Below are positions 1 to 11,739 of a stretch of DNA of 64,000 bases, in pieces. The DNA is from Chiua virens (Eukaryota; Basidiomycota; Agaricomycetes; Boletales; Boletaceae), in NCBI GenBank assembly GCA_019787685.1, contig JAHNUO010000002.1:1984001-2048000 (forward strand). The letters run 5' to 3'. Under the pieces are notes generated by a model. It saw only the letters and a list, made by a program, of their open reading frames with translations. It was not told where the DNA came from and searched no databases. Both the position numbers and the translations under genes were made by a program. Within the stretch, counting starts at the first letter, position 1; the number at the start of each line of letters is the position of its first letter.

Positions 1-2821
1 GTTCGTTGGACAACCACGACGATGGTCCTCAGTGGGCTTCTCCGCCTTCCGAGTGGAGAAGGGGTGACGTAGAGGAGGATCGCAGCAGCAAAGGCTGGGA
101 CAACACTCGACACAAAGAATCTCGCCCTCAAGGAAACCGTCGGTGGCAAAGTGACAATGGTTGGGAAACACGGAAACGCGACCGTCACCAGAATCGACGG
201 CCTCCAGATAATCAAGAAGACGGGTCCTTCGTAAAGGATGAACGCGCTTGGGAACCTGGACCTGGTTGGCAGGGTCGTGGAGATCAATCCTATCGCAACC
301 AACGGGGCCGTGGTGGTTCGGGAAAAATGAGGGGGAAGAAGCAATATCAACAGAATCGACAGCGGCAGCGAGCTGACAAGGACCGAGATCAGGACCGGCG
401 ATGGGACCGTGACCGGCGCAACGACAATGATACATTGAACAAGTACGCCTCTTCATTTATTTGCCTTTTTGTATTTCTCACGGAGCCTCAGTTGGCAAAG
501 AAGAGAGTTTCATCCTCTGCCTCCGAAGCCACCTGTCAAGCGAGGCTCTTCTGTTTCTCGGTCACGTTCGCGGACCCCCGAGTCTGCGTATAGTCGACCC
601 TCATCTAGAGGTCGTTCGCGGTCGAGGTCATTTTCACCGCAACCAGATGTCCGTCATTCTAGCCCTGTACGACACCGTAGTCATACTCCAGGAAGAGAAA
701 TCAGGTCAAAATCACCGCCTTCATCTCAACGGAGCTACGTAAGTCGGGGACCTCCGCGTGGAAGGAGCGTTTCCTCTGTGTCTTCGAGAAGTTACAGTCG
801 GAGCCGGAGCTCAAGCCGAAGTCCTGCGGACCGGCCAAGGGCGAAACATCGGTTGCCACCCGCAACTTCAATCAGAGAGATCTCCGTTTCTATCTCCAAG
901 ACCACCCTCCAGCAACGCTCCAACCTTGTTCACGACCAAAAATCCGACTCTACAAGGAATGATAAGGTTGATACTAATGGTCATGCTGTATGTTCTTTCA
1001 ATGACTTGGATCAAGATTTGAACTCACACTGTAGCAGGCTGTTCCTTCTATCCCCTCCGAGTCAGCACGTCGATCTGTTGAGCGTATGCCTCCTCCCTCC
1101 ATTGTACCTCCGATATCAGACCACCACCAAGAGATAATTGTAACGACCTCGGCGACCCATCAGCGACGTGATCCAGATTCCCCCACGAGAGCCAAGTTCT
1201 CGAAACCCACTGGCTTCAAACCCATAACGCTTGCTAGTTCGTCAGTGAAGATGTTCTTCCCTCGCGATGATCAAGAGCATCATGGACTTCAACGACATGA
1301 GCTCCCTGCACGCCCCGAGGTTCCGATGAAGCGGATGCACGATGACGTTGCGACTGATAAGGACGAATATTCCCTGCAGATTACCGGGAAACCCTATCTC
1401 CAGCCACCATCTCCGCCTCTACATGAGGTTCTCCCTGCTGCGGTTGAGGTCATTGCTGAACTTCGGCCAACCTCGCCATGTGTTCAAGATGTGTCGAAAG
1501 TACCAATATCTCCGAAGATCAACGGTGACCTTGTTACCCCTGCCCCACAACCCCGACCATCCGAGCCGGAAATTGACGCGGTTACACGAGCATCATCGCC
1601 AAGTATGACCTCTCGAAAGGAACTGTACGCGATCGTCAGCCAAGTTGGAGAAGGAACGTTCGGAAAGGTTTACAAAGCCCGAAATACGATCACCAATGTC
1701 CATGTTGCACTGAAACGGATACGTATGGAAGCAGAGAAAGATGGTTTCCCTGTGACTGCCATGCGGGAGATCAAACTTCTCCAATCGCTGAGGCATCAAA
1801 ATATAGTGCGCCTTTATGAAATGATGGTATCCAACGGTAAGTTTATTCACCCAACGATTGCCACCTCGCTCACGCATACTCAGGTTCGGTGTTCATGGTA
1901 TTCGAGTATATGGACCACGATCTCACTGGCGTCCTTTCCCAAACGCAATTTTCCTTTTCTGAAGCCAACCTCAAGTCGCTTTGCAACCAAATGCTCGCTG
2001 GCCTCGCATACTTGCATCACAAGGGCGTGATACACAGGGACGTCAAGGGATCGAACATTCTAATTAATAACAGGGGGGAACTCAAGCTAGCCGACTTTGG
2101 TCTTGCTCGGTTCTATCAGAAGCGGCGGCGTATAGACTATACCAACCGAGTGATTACGCTTTGGTACAGGCCACCCGAACTTCTTTTTGGTGCGACGGTC
2201 TATGGACCAGAGGTGGATATGTGGAGCGCTGGGTATGTCCATGGTCGCTCGCTCATGACACAAATCCGAGAGTTGATCGTGTGCCTTTTCCAGTTGCATC
2301 ATGCTCGAGCTGTTTACAAAGAAGCCTATATTTCAGGGAAACGACGAGATCCACCAACTTGAAGTCATCTATCGCATCTTTGGCACCCCGACGCCAGAGA
2401 GATGGCCTGGTATCACGGGACTACCTTGGTATGAATTGGTGAAACCAAAGGAAGTGTTACAGGATCACTTCAGGGAACTTTTCAAAGGTCCACTTTTTTG
2501 CACGTATCTCCTTTTTCGGGGTTGACTCCTCCTTAGATGGTTATCTCCTGCGGCGCTTGATCTGGCGGAACAACTACTGACGTATGATCCTACGAAGCGG
2601 GTCACTGCAGCTCAGGCCCTTGAAGCACCATATTTCAGGGAAGAGTTACCACCGGCTGAGCTCCCCATTGGGTGGGTGTTTTTACGTTTGTGCTCACAAT
2701 GGCTAACAACCCACCCAGTTTATCGACGCTCGAGGGCGAGTGGCACGAGTTGGAGACTAAACGAGAACGCGCCAAGAAACGACGTAAATTGGAAAATAGT
2801 GTGCAGCCACATCCTGTTTAA
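1..2821 (+). CDS. CTK1: CTD kinase catalytic subunit, CTK1/CDK12 type (5' end outside window)
   Basis: Cyclin-dependent kinase expected to phosphorylate the RNA polymerase II C-terminal repeat in the nucleus. The first part is Arg/Ser-rich (RS dipeptides), as in CDK12/CTK1. The kinase domain follows from about 1620: Gly loop GEGTFGKV, the PSTAIRE-equivalent helix PVTAMRE, catalytic loop [11 protein letters not shown], and WYRPPELL. Exons read as 1-442, 492-987, 1038-1836, 1884-2232, 2294-2487, 2537-2671 and 2719-2821, ending in a basic tail. No ATG is seen at the left edge, so the gene starts before the window. Exon 5 (ends ..HFRELFK) and exon 6 (begins WLSPAALDL) do not join in frame with the visible GT/AG sites; the other junctions do. 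It converges on CSN4 with 52 bp between stop codons. Confidence 0.88.
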
Positions 2822-2873
2822 TAACCCCCTTGGTGCACCGAATGTATGTATCACCAAGCGGTGATCCCATCTT

Positions 2874-4421
2874 TCATGCTGGTGCTTGAATGAGACCTTG
2901 GATCGCAAGGTGTTGCACAATGGCCTCGAGCTGTCGAAGGGTCAGTATAGATATCGAACGAGAAAACATGACGAGACAGTACGTTTGCTGCCGTAGTTCG
3001 TATTTGCATGTCCCAACGTTTCGTGAAGGGTGCACCTGTAGCCTCACTGGTTTGTTCGACGTCACCCAAACCACCAGCCTTGCCCTGAGCGTCGTCTTCC
3101 TCTCTACCTCCTTCGAACCAGATGAGCTTATCCACTTGGTCGATGGAACCTTTCAATCGTCCTTGCTCGATCATCTTTCGTGCCATGGTCTCAGCAGCGC
3201 TAGGAGCTAAGTCGAGGAGGGTGCCTAGACCGCGGAAAGTTATGTTGTTGTAAATCTTGGAGCTGGCCAAGACATTGTGTTCCATAACGGCACGATCGAG
3301 CACGGTTGAAGGCCCTTTGCGCGTGCTCGTGGATGGGTCCGCAAGATCGTCTTCGTCGACGGCAGACGCGAGTCTATCATTGCCGGATATGGATATTTTA
3401 GCCAGTTGATGTGGACGTAAGGAATCCTCAAAACTCTTGACTTCTGCTGGGCGGAGAATGCGATCGAGGAACATCTTGGAGAGAATGTTGTACGTGGGGA
3501 GTTCGGCGGACCGTTCGTCCCGGTACAAGGAGGCAAGGACGCGGGAACGGTTGGGCCCTGCGGGTGCGAGCACGGCACAAGTGACGGCGTGTGATCTAGG
3601 TCTTGTTCAGGTTCGATCAGGAGTATTCTAGGACAGTTGCTTACAGGATCTGCTTCCGCTCTTCCTCGTCAATTTCCGCGACCCAGGACAGTTCGTGGTA
3701 GCGCATGGCCGCTTCCAGGAATTTGCGGGCGTAATCGCTGATGCGGGCTTGACAGAGTTTGAATTGAAGTTGGATTTCTTTATTAGAGGTTGAGTTTGAG
3801 AGGGAGGCGGCACGGTTGTAGTAGGTCTCTGCTTGGACAGAGTCTTCGTCTTCCAAGAGGAGACGGATGATGCGGACGTAGACGCGGAACTTGTCTTCGT
3901 CGGGCAGGGATCTGAATAGTGATCGGCCACGTAATGGCAGTACAAAGGGGTCATTGAACGCACCGCGAACCAGAGTCGAGCGAGACACCCATGAGGACGC
4001 GCGCTGCCTCGGTCCATTCCTCCTCTGTTTCCAAGAGATCGGCGAGTTGGAACCGAAGGGAGTTGACCTGATTGCGTAAGGGGTTAGATGGAGTTTGGAC
4101 GATACAAGTTAGGGGTACCTGTTCCTCGTAGCTGGCGATTCGAGGTTGGAGCGTCGCGAGCGCGTCTTCGACGACGCGTTTGCGAATATCGTGGTCTGAG
4201 ATAGCACTTGCGCCGATGCTCTTGACGAGCTCGGAGATGACTTGTCTGCCTGTGACGAGGCCGACGATGTCTGGGTTGGCGACGGCGTCGACGAGGGTAT
4301 GGAGATCGGCGGGAAGGGTGGATGGGTCTGGTCTGGAGAGGGTTTCAGAGAGAAGGGCGAGGTAGGCGGGTGTTTTGTCTTTTTGAGCGAGCGTTGCGAG
4401 GTGGGTTAGTTTTGCTTCCAT
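2874..4421 (-). CDS. CSN4: COP9 signalosome complex subunit 4
   Basis: PCI-domain subunit of the COP9 signalosome, which removes NEDD8 from cullins. Recognised from the CSN4 order: an N-terminal helical repeat part, then KFRVYVRIIRLLLEDED, YNRAASL, SRVLASLYRDER, the PCI core with LDRAVMEHNVLASSKIYNNI and MIEQGRLKGSIDQVD, and a final helix EAIVQHLAIQGLI. ATG at 4421 reads MEAKLTHLATLAQ. Introns are short; one near 4080-4130 is in frame, others near 3910-3960, 3600-3650 and 2932-2985 restore frame to the last short exon. Length is about 410 residues, usual for CSN4. No frame breaks were seen. It is divergent from the YP-repeat gene across about 500 bp. Confidence 0.92.
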
Positions 4422-4921
4422 CGTCGTCGATTAGTAGCAAGATCTAACCTTGACCTTTAACATGTACTTGTAAGCCTATAGCTTACTTAGATACCTATAA
4501 CTAGCATATGTACCACACTGAACAGTAATCGTTCAGTATCATTGCCTTTTGGCGTAACGGTCTAAGCCAGTGCAGGTGGTCTGGACTGCTTTCCCAATAT
4601 TAATCGTACCCAACCTTGACATACCTAGATTTCTTACTAGGGCCTGCGTTCAAGTGAACCGCGTGCTATCGGCACTGTAAATACATTCACTGTGAGTATC
4701 CTCCCACTGCGCCCCGGCGATGTATCAGCGGTCGGACACGGTCAAGACATGGTCGCCCTGGTGATTTGTTCATCGGCCAATCACCATCAACACCGCTGAG
4801 AACCACAATCTCATAGCCTCATGTTACTTCCCGGACGGCCCCAGTATATCTATCAGACATCGCGGTCTCTCCCTTTCCTTCCCGTTCACCCACATTTTAT
4901 CGTCCTTGGTCTGGTCGAGAC
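4422..4921. other. intergenic, divergent promoter region of CSN4 and the YP-repeat gene
   Basis: About 500 bp without a supported gene. Stop codons occur in all frames and no tRNA or repeat was recognised. It must hold the promoters of both flanking genes. A pyrimidine-rich stretch lies just before the ATG at 4922. Confidence 0.5.
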
Positions 4922-7900
4922 ATGTCTGTCTTGGGCGGTCATCCCTTCCGCCATCTACCTCCTAGTCCTCCGGACACCGACGCGTTCGATTCATCCCTCA
5001 TCCCTCCCATGTTCTCGCCTAGACACCCGGGCGCAGACTTTGACATGGCCGGTCACTATCAGAATGCACCCGAACGTACGCGACTCCTGCCTCGTAGGAC
5101 GTCCGCCCTTTCCTATCAACACTCGGGTCCTCGAGAACTTCGTGATCGTTCAGGTAGCTATTCACGTGGCCCGAGGAATCTCGTCGTGGTCATTCCACCT
5201 CCCGAATTCCCCCTCGATCATGGACAGCTCGGGAACGTGCTCTCAATGGGACCCCGTCACAGACTTTCCCAAGGAAGCCTCATGCCCTTGTTTCCATCAG
5301 TGCGTTTTTTTGAGCCCTGCAGCTTCTCTTGACCAACAAACGGATTATTTCAGATGTTTGGACAATTGAACGCGATCGCTCGCGAATACAACTTTCCAAG
5401 CACCGTCGGACTTTGCCTTTACCTTCATATCAACGAGAGTGGCATCACCATGACCCCTCGTATCTCCGATGACTCTTGGCAGTATCTTTTTGGCCACTTG
5501 TTTGAAAATCGCGCACCTTCTTCCACTCAACAGCTGCCGATAGGCGGGAGTATTGAATTCGACATTGACTTAGAACAAAGCCCGATGGTTCGACGCGTGG
5601 GTTTCCGGACCTTACGGGACCCGGACTCAATATTTCCGTCACCCGGGAATGCTCAGGCATCGTTTGGAGCTCACTGGCGGGGAGAGAGTCAGCCCAGAGG
5701 AGTAGATGAACAAGTAGTTGAAGACCGGTGGGATGCTTCCACTCGGTCGCACACTCTGGTTACCAACTCCCAACCGGCAACGCTTCGTCATGTGCCCAAG
5801 AAACTTTCTCTTGTGGACCGACTCGAATCACTCGGCGTTCATGCACCTCCTAGATCACAGAACCATACCGATCACCCTGAATCCCCACCAATCCAGGAGA
5901 CTGCTGCCGTGTCGCCGATTCCTCAGTCAGCCATTCCTCGAGTTCCGAAAGATGACCTGGAGCTTCGCGTCAATTCATGGAGGGAAACCACCGAGTTGTA
6001 CTCAGTTTCTATGACAGAAACCTACCAGCCAGCCCCAGACGTTGGGGTACCTGTGAGTTCAACGACCATGGATGCGTATGCCATGGAGCGCAATTTCCAA
6101 CATGCCCACGATGCATGCATTTGGTCGCCGACATCTGCTGGACCTCGCAGTCCTGCTCCTGAACCAGAGTCCTCATCTCCTCGACCCTCTTCAGTAAATC
6201 CTGATCATCACGTAAGAGGGTCCGTTCCGATTACTCCGGCAATTGCGACAAGCTGGGGCCCGGTTGATGACGAATGGCACTCGGTTGTTGTTTCAACTGT
6301 ATCGCCTTTACCTTCGCCTGACACCGGAGAGCGAGTCGCCGAAGATACTATAGCTTCAAGACGCAATGCGGTCTGGGGAAACTCCTTTGGATGGTGCTCC
6401 GCGACGACATGGAACAAAGTCTACCCGTATTCAACTAGCCATGCAAAACCTGCAATCCGGGCCCAACTTCAAGGCGGCGTGTCCGAGTATCCCAATTTGG
6501 TGATCTGTAAGGACCCATTTTCTCGGAGGATAGTATGGCTTTAACCCGAGAGGCCCTATAGATCCAGCAGCGACCCCCGTATCAAATACCTCTGTACACC
6601 TCGTGTCGCCTTCTCGGTCGGTATGGGGAAGTTCATTTGGTTGGGAGAAGACGTGGCAAAAGGTCTACCCATACTCGGTGGTCACGTTACCTTCAACTGC
6701 CGCTATTCAACTTTGCGGAGCAGGAGGACTGATGTCTGGTTACCCCAACCTATGCATCTGTGAGTCCTGAGTTAGTTTTTGAGTTCACGAAGGCTCACCT
6801 ACTATAAGACCCGGCTGTTTACCCACACTTGGAAATCTATCCTGCAGTCACTGTCGAGGAGTGTGTCGTGCGGCCGGTCTCCGCGATGCTCGGGGAGTCG
6901 AACAACGTCACAATTTGTTATCCCAGTTTGGTGATCTGTACGGACATCTCGGTTGGTGATCCTGCAGATGCTGACGAGCTATGGTAGATCCTGCTGTGTA
7001 TCCCCATTTTGACCTATACCCCACGGTCGTCAGGGGTATGGAAATCAAGGCTCTGAGTCTGCCGGATACGCTCAGAAATTTACCAAACAACATGCTAACC
7101 AATTATCCGAACCTCGTTATCTGTGAGTGCGATCGCTTGTCCGAGCCATGTTTCTATTTACCTCAAAACCACCACCAGACCCCGCTGTTTATCCTCATTT
7201 CGACCTCTATCCAAAGGCTTTGCAAGTGTCCAGGATCGTCATGCAAAACGAGGTTGTCGTGAAGTTGATGAATGCAGGCGGCCTTGCGGCCGAATATCCT
7301 AACATGATCATCTGTAAGTGGATGTGTAATAATACACCTACACATATTGACATGCGCGGAAGACCCGAGCGTATATCCTCAGCCTGGACATATATCCTGC
7401 ACGGGAAACGGTGCGTGTAAATGAAATAAACTGTGTTTCATCACTCACGAGGCAATGATTAGAGGACGCGAGCTTCAAGCGCAGTTTGGGGTGTCTCTTT
7501 CGGATGGCTGACTGCAAAGACCTGGATCCAAGTGTATCCGTTACATGTTGCGAATCCCCTGACGAGCGAGGGCGGCACGCAGCCATCAAGTCAGAGTCTG
7601 GAAACAGGTAAGCATCAATATTATTTTCGCAGTTTCCCTCACACTTTTTTTCGCTGTCATACAGCGAATTGATGTGGTGAAGGAAGACGCAGTATGGGGA
7701 AGTTCGTTCGGATGGAAGGATGCAACAACATGGCGTGCCGTTTGGCCAACGGCCAATCCCAGAGTCTATCCAGAAGTTCGTACGAGATTTGTCTCCCTGC
7801 AGAACGCCACATCTTCTACCTATCCGAACTTGGTCATATGTAAGGCACTATCAATTGATCGAGAGTATCATTTCTGATTTGAACCCAAGATCCTGCTATC

Positions 7901-10900
7901 TATCCTTGTTTCGCCATTTATCCACCTCCTGCTGCTCATGCAGATAATGTGGTAAAGAGAGAAGCAGGATGGGGAAGTTCGTTCGGATGGAAGGATGCAA
8001 CAACGTGGCATGCCGTTTGGCCAACGTCTTATCCTACTAGAGTCCATCCAGAAGTTCGCGCGAGACCTGACCACCTACAGAAAGACACATCTTCGAACTA
8101 TCCGTACTTGGTCATATGCAAGTCTCTGTCTACTGATCGAGAGCGTTATATCTGATGTGAACACAAGATCCTACTGCCTATCCTCATTTCTCCATTTACC
8201 CACCTCCTGCTGCCGATGTAATGGTAAGGGAATCGCGGATGAAGGAGGAAAAACTTCAATGTAGCGTCGATCTGGTTCCGCACTACCCGAATCTAGTGAT
8301 CTGTAAGAAAACACACTTCCAATCCTGTCTATCGTCTGATATCTGTTAGACCCGGCAGTGTACCCTTATTTTGATTTGTATCCTGCCTTTGCGACCGATC
8401 CCGTTTGTGTCGAACGTGGAAAGAATCAATCGAACCTTCGCCGCCGTCGCATAGCAATGTGGAGAGCCAAAACGGCAGCTCAAATTGGGCTGGACGAACT
8501 ACTCGCTAACAACCACTGCTGGGGGGTTGACGAGCCTCTTCAGCTTGACCTGGCCGAATACGCTTGGTCTCAAACCTCTGCGGGACCTCCCACGTCACTT
8601 CTGGAGCCACTCTCCACCGCATCCATCCCACTTTCCGTACATTTAGCATGTCGCGTTCAAGGGTCTGTACTGCGCACACCCTCGACTGCGACAACGTGGG
8701 GCCCACAAGAGGACGATCGGTATTCGGACGTTTCAAGCATCGAGCGCTTACCGTCCCCTGATCTTGGACAGCGGGTTTTCGATGATGCACCTCCCACTGT
8801 ACCTGTTTTCATTCACAAGTATCCACACTTGGTGATATGTGAGTGATCTTGGTAACTCTGACGACCTTGCCCGACTCTGACTGGCTTAGACCCACTGGCG
8901 TACCCTTATTTTGACCTTTACCCTGCATGCGCGAATGCACCCACGAAGGTCCAGGCAACTCGAACAACTGAACCTGTCGCCTGTGTTCTGTCTGCATATC
9001 CACACTTGGTGATCTGTGAGTGATCTCAGTGAACATTGGTTTGTTCGACTCTAACCAGACTTAGACCCACCAGTCTACCCATACATTGTTCTTTATCCTG
9101 CGTGTGCGAGCGCATCCTTGAGCCTCCAGGTGACTAGAATGACTGGGGCACTCGCTAGTATAAGCCAAGTGAAGACTCTCCCCTCTGTTTCCATTCACAA
9201 GTATCCGCACTTGGTGATATGTGAGTGATCTGTAGACACTGGCAACCTTTCCCGGCTCTGACCGACCTAGATCCACTAGTGTACCCTCACTTTGATCTCT
9301 ATCCTACCTGTGCGACTGCACCGACGAAGGTCCAGGTGGTTAGAACAGCTGAAACGCTTGCTAGTACAAGGGAAGCGGAAAATCCTGCCTCTATACTTAC
9401 TTCCGTTTACAACTATCCACACTTGGTGATTTGTGAGTGATTTCGGTGAACACTGGCAGTCTTGCGACTCTGATCGGATTCAGATACACCAGTGTACCCT
9501 TACTTTGACCTTTATCCTGCTTGTGCAGGTGCACCCACCCTGAAGAACCAGATGACTGAAAAACCTGAAACGTTCGCTAATTCAATTCACTATCCCGTTT
9601 TCGATATTTGTGAGCTCTACGCGTGAGCTACATGATTATTTCACCACTCACCATTTGCATTTAGATCCTGTAGTTTATCCTTATTTCAATATTTATCCCG
9701 CAGTTGATCTGCGAAGAGAATCTCCCAGAAAGGTAGTCTCCGCCGTTCGCAACCAACCTGTGGAAGTGAGACTACCTTCTTTGTATCCTAACCTCGATAT
9801 CTGTGAGTCTGCATATTTGCAATAAATACCAATGCCCTAAACCTCCACCAGACCCCGCAGGCTATCCTTCCAATCTGGATTCTATTTATCCGTCCGCTAA
9901 CACATTCAAATCGACTCAAATCACGGTCGCAGCCCCTGGTAGCCAGCTATCCGTGGCTTGTTATTTGTACGTCTCCCGACCCACTCTGTGAACTTGCCAG
10001 TGTTGAACCTCTGAACTAGATCAGCCAGTGTATCCATTCATAATCCCATACCCTGGCCTCGCAGATAAAATTGCGAAGCCAGAACAATCAACCACCGTGT
10101 CTCCCCCAGTGTTGAAATCGGTCAGCGTGAAATTGCCTGTCTACTACCCGACATTTGACCTCTGTAAGTGTTTAATTCATATTACTTTAGTGTTTTCATG
10201 GAAAATGCCACCAGACCCAGCAGGTTACCCCTGGTCACTTGAATTCATGTATCCCCCTGTCTTAGTTGATGATCGTCTGGTAATCGCCAAGCCGTCCCCG
10301 CTCGTCCAATTGGACCCAGTTCACGTTACTGGAATGCTCGACGAAGCTGATCATGCGTCTAGCAAAGTGTCGCTTGCAACGTCAGAGGTAATGAGTCGCA
10401 GTTGATTAATTATTCCGTGACTGAAGCAAGGTTGCGACAGGACATCGAGCCATGGTCTGCGGTATCTGCAGCACCTCCGGACTTTGATCTCTTCCCTCTT
10501 CCTCCGACGAAAATGCCTCGACGGGAGCAGGTGAAACAAGACGTCCATGTTGATAATTTGGCGATCTCTGCGTCACAAAACCATACCGTTGCACCGAGAA
10601 CGCGAAAGACACATTTGGAATTGCATAACGCAGCCTTTCGATCGTTGGGGAAGCGGCCGGCACGCATAACCAAGACACACCAACAGCTCCACGACGAGGT
10701 GTTCCAGGTCGGGGTCGTGTGGACCCCTAGTGGATACACGCAAGATCTCTCATCTCTCATTAATAAGAAGCCCCGTGCAGACATACCAATGGTAGTATCG
10801 CCCCGCAGGCCGTCGCAAGACAGTGCCTCACCCCGCATACCACGTTCGCGACCAGCGGGCATTCTCGTCCAATCACCAGAAAAGGTCGTGTTCCCGCTCG

Positions 10901-11494
10901 TGCAGCCACCGGCCCTCCCTCCGATATCGCCTCGCCGCGTTCGCAGTCCAGCAATTCCATCCCAGCCGTCCCCTGCGGTGTCCGAGTCGCCCATGCCACG
11001 CGTGACCTCGCCTACCAACGCATTCACGCACAAGCGGACGACGAGCTCGCGCTTGACGCAGGCTGTCAAGGCGATGCTGCCCGGTCTTCCGAGGCGTAGC
11101 TCGAGCGCGAGTCGTCCGACCACGCCGCCTCCCCCCGAGGAGCACAACCAGGCCGCCAAAGATCAGCATGCACAGACACCGATCAAGTTCTCGTCGTTGG
11201 TCGAGCGACGGCCAACCGTTGTGCCTGAAATCTTGACACGCGTGCCGCAACGGAAGGAGAGCCTGGTATTGCAACGAGCGAAAGCGTATGAGCAGTCGAC
11301 CAGTGAGTATTTCGCAAGGCTCGATGGAGTACAGGATTCCTGACATGATGTTATGATTAGCGGTGACTCAGCCCTCTGGCACGATTGGTCACAAGGTGAC
11401 GCACACGTCGTTCATGCTTCCACCGCTGCCTTCGATCCCGCCAATGACGGATATGGTGGAGACGTTTGAAAAATCTAAGCTTACTTTTCCTTGA
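4922..11494 (+). CDS. Agaricomycete-specific protein with tandem YP-motif exons (function unknown)
   Basis: Function unknown. The N-terminal part (GPRHRLSQGSLMPLFPS, MFGQLNAIAREYNFPST, GLCLYLHINESG, TPRISDDSWQYLFGHLF, IEFDID) resembles a conserved agaricomycete family I recall without an assigned role. Exons read: 4922-5299, 5354-6506, 6562-6759, 6809-6937, 6988-7122, 7179-7313, 7363-7410, 7463-7607, 7665-7839, 7890-8117, 8168-8302, 8350-8838, 8890-9015, 9065-9220, 9271-9432, 9484-9609, 9665-9802, 9852-about 9967, 10020-10163, 10215-10387, 10441-11302, 11361-11494. The middle exons each begin by completing a Tyr codon followed by Pro and end after YPxLxI, so splicing makes YPNLVI-YPAVYPHFDLYP. 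The last large exon is Pro/Ser-rich and disordered. Exons at 7363, 7463 and 9852 do not join in frame; the intron after 8117 uses a GC donor. ATG at 4922 is the first in frame. Confidence 0.8.
6562..10387 (+). repeat. tandem array of symmetric phase 1-1 exons
   Basis: Within the YP-repeat gene, about 14 exons of 126-489 nt are separated by introns of 47-56 nt. Twelve complete ones (starting 6562, 6809, 6988, 7179, 7890, 8168, 8350, 8890, 9065, 9271, 9484, 9665) and 10020 are exact multiples of 3 nt and interrupted at the same first base of a Tyr codon. A second motif, W-G-S-S-F-G-W followed by a threonine/tryptophan segment, recurs at about 6360, 6620, 7480, 7690 and 7970. The pattern fits repeated duplication of whole exons with their introns. 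Confidence 0.85.
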
Positions 11495-11739
11495 GGTTTG
11501 ATACTTGTCCTTCGTTTCGTTAGTCGTACGGACACGGCGCCGTTTGTCTTTTTGGTGACTATGACTAGAACTTTACAACTTGAATGTATACACCATGCAC
11601 ACCACATCTTCGAGTCGAAGCTCCGAGATTTGTCTGTAAGCATACATCAAAATCCGAGTCACTGGCGGGTTTCCATTGTGGAGCGATAAGTGTCTGACAT
11701 GCAAAGTTGTATCCTGCTCACTAGGAAAAGCGAAAACTA

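Noticed and set aside
4490..4660. Possible tRNA-like stretch (GGTCTAAGCCAGTGC...)
   Set aside because: No cloverleaf with acceptor stem, anticodon arm and T-loop GTTCRA could be built.
10410..11159. 249-residue minus-strand ORF
   Set aside because: Antisense to the large last exon of the YP gene, which joins upstream exons in frame.
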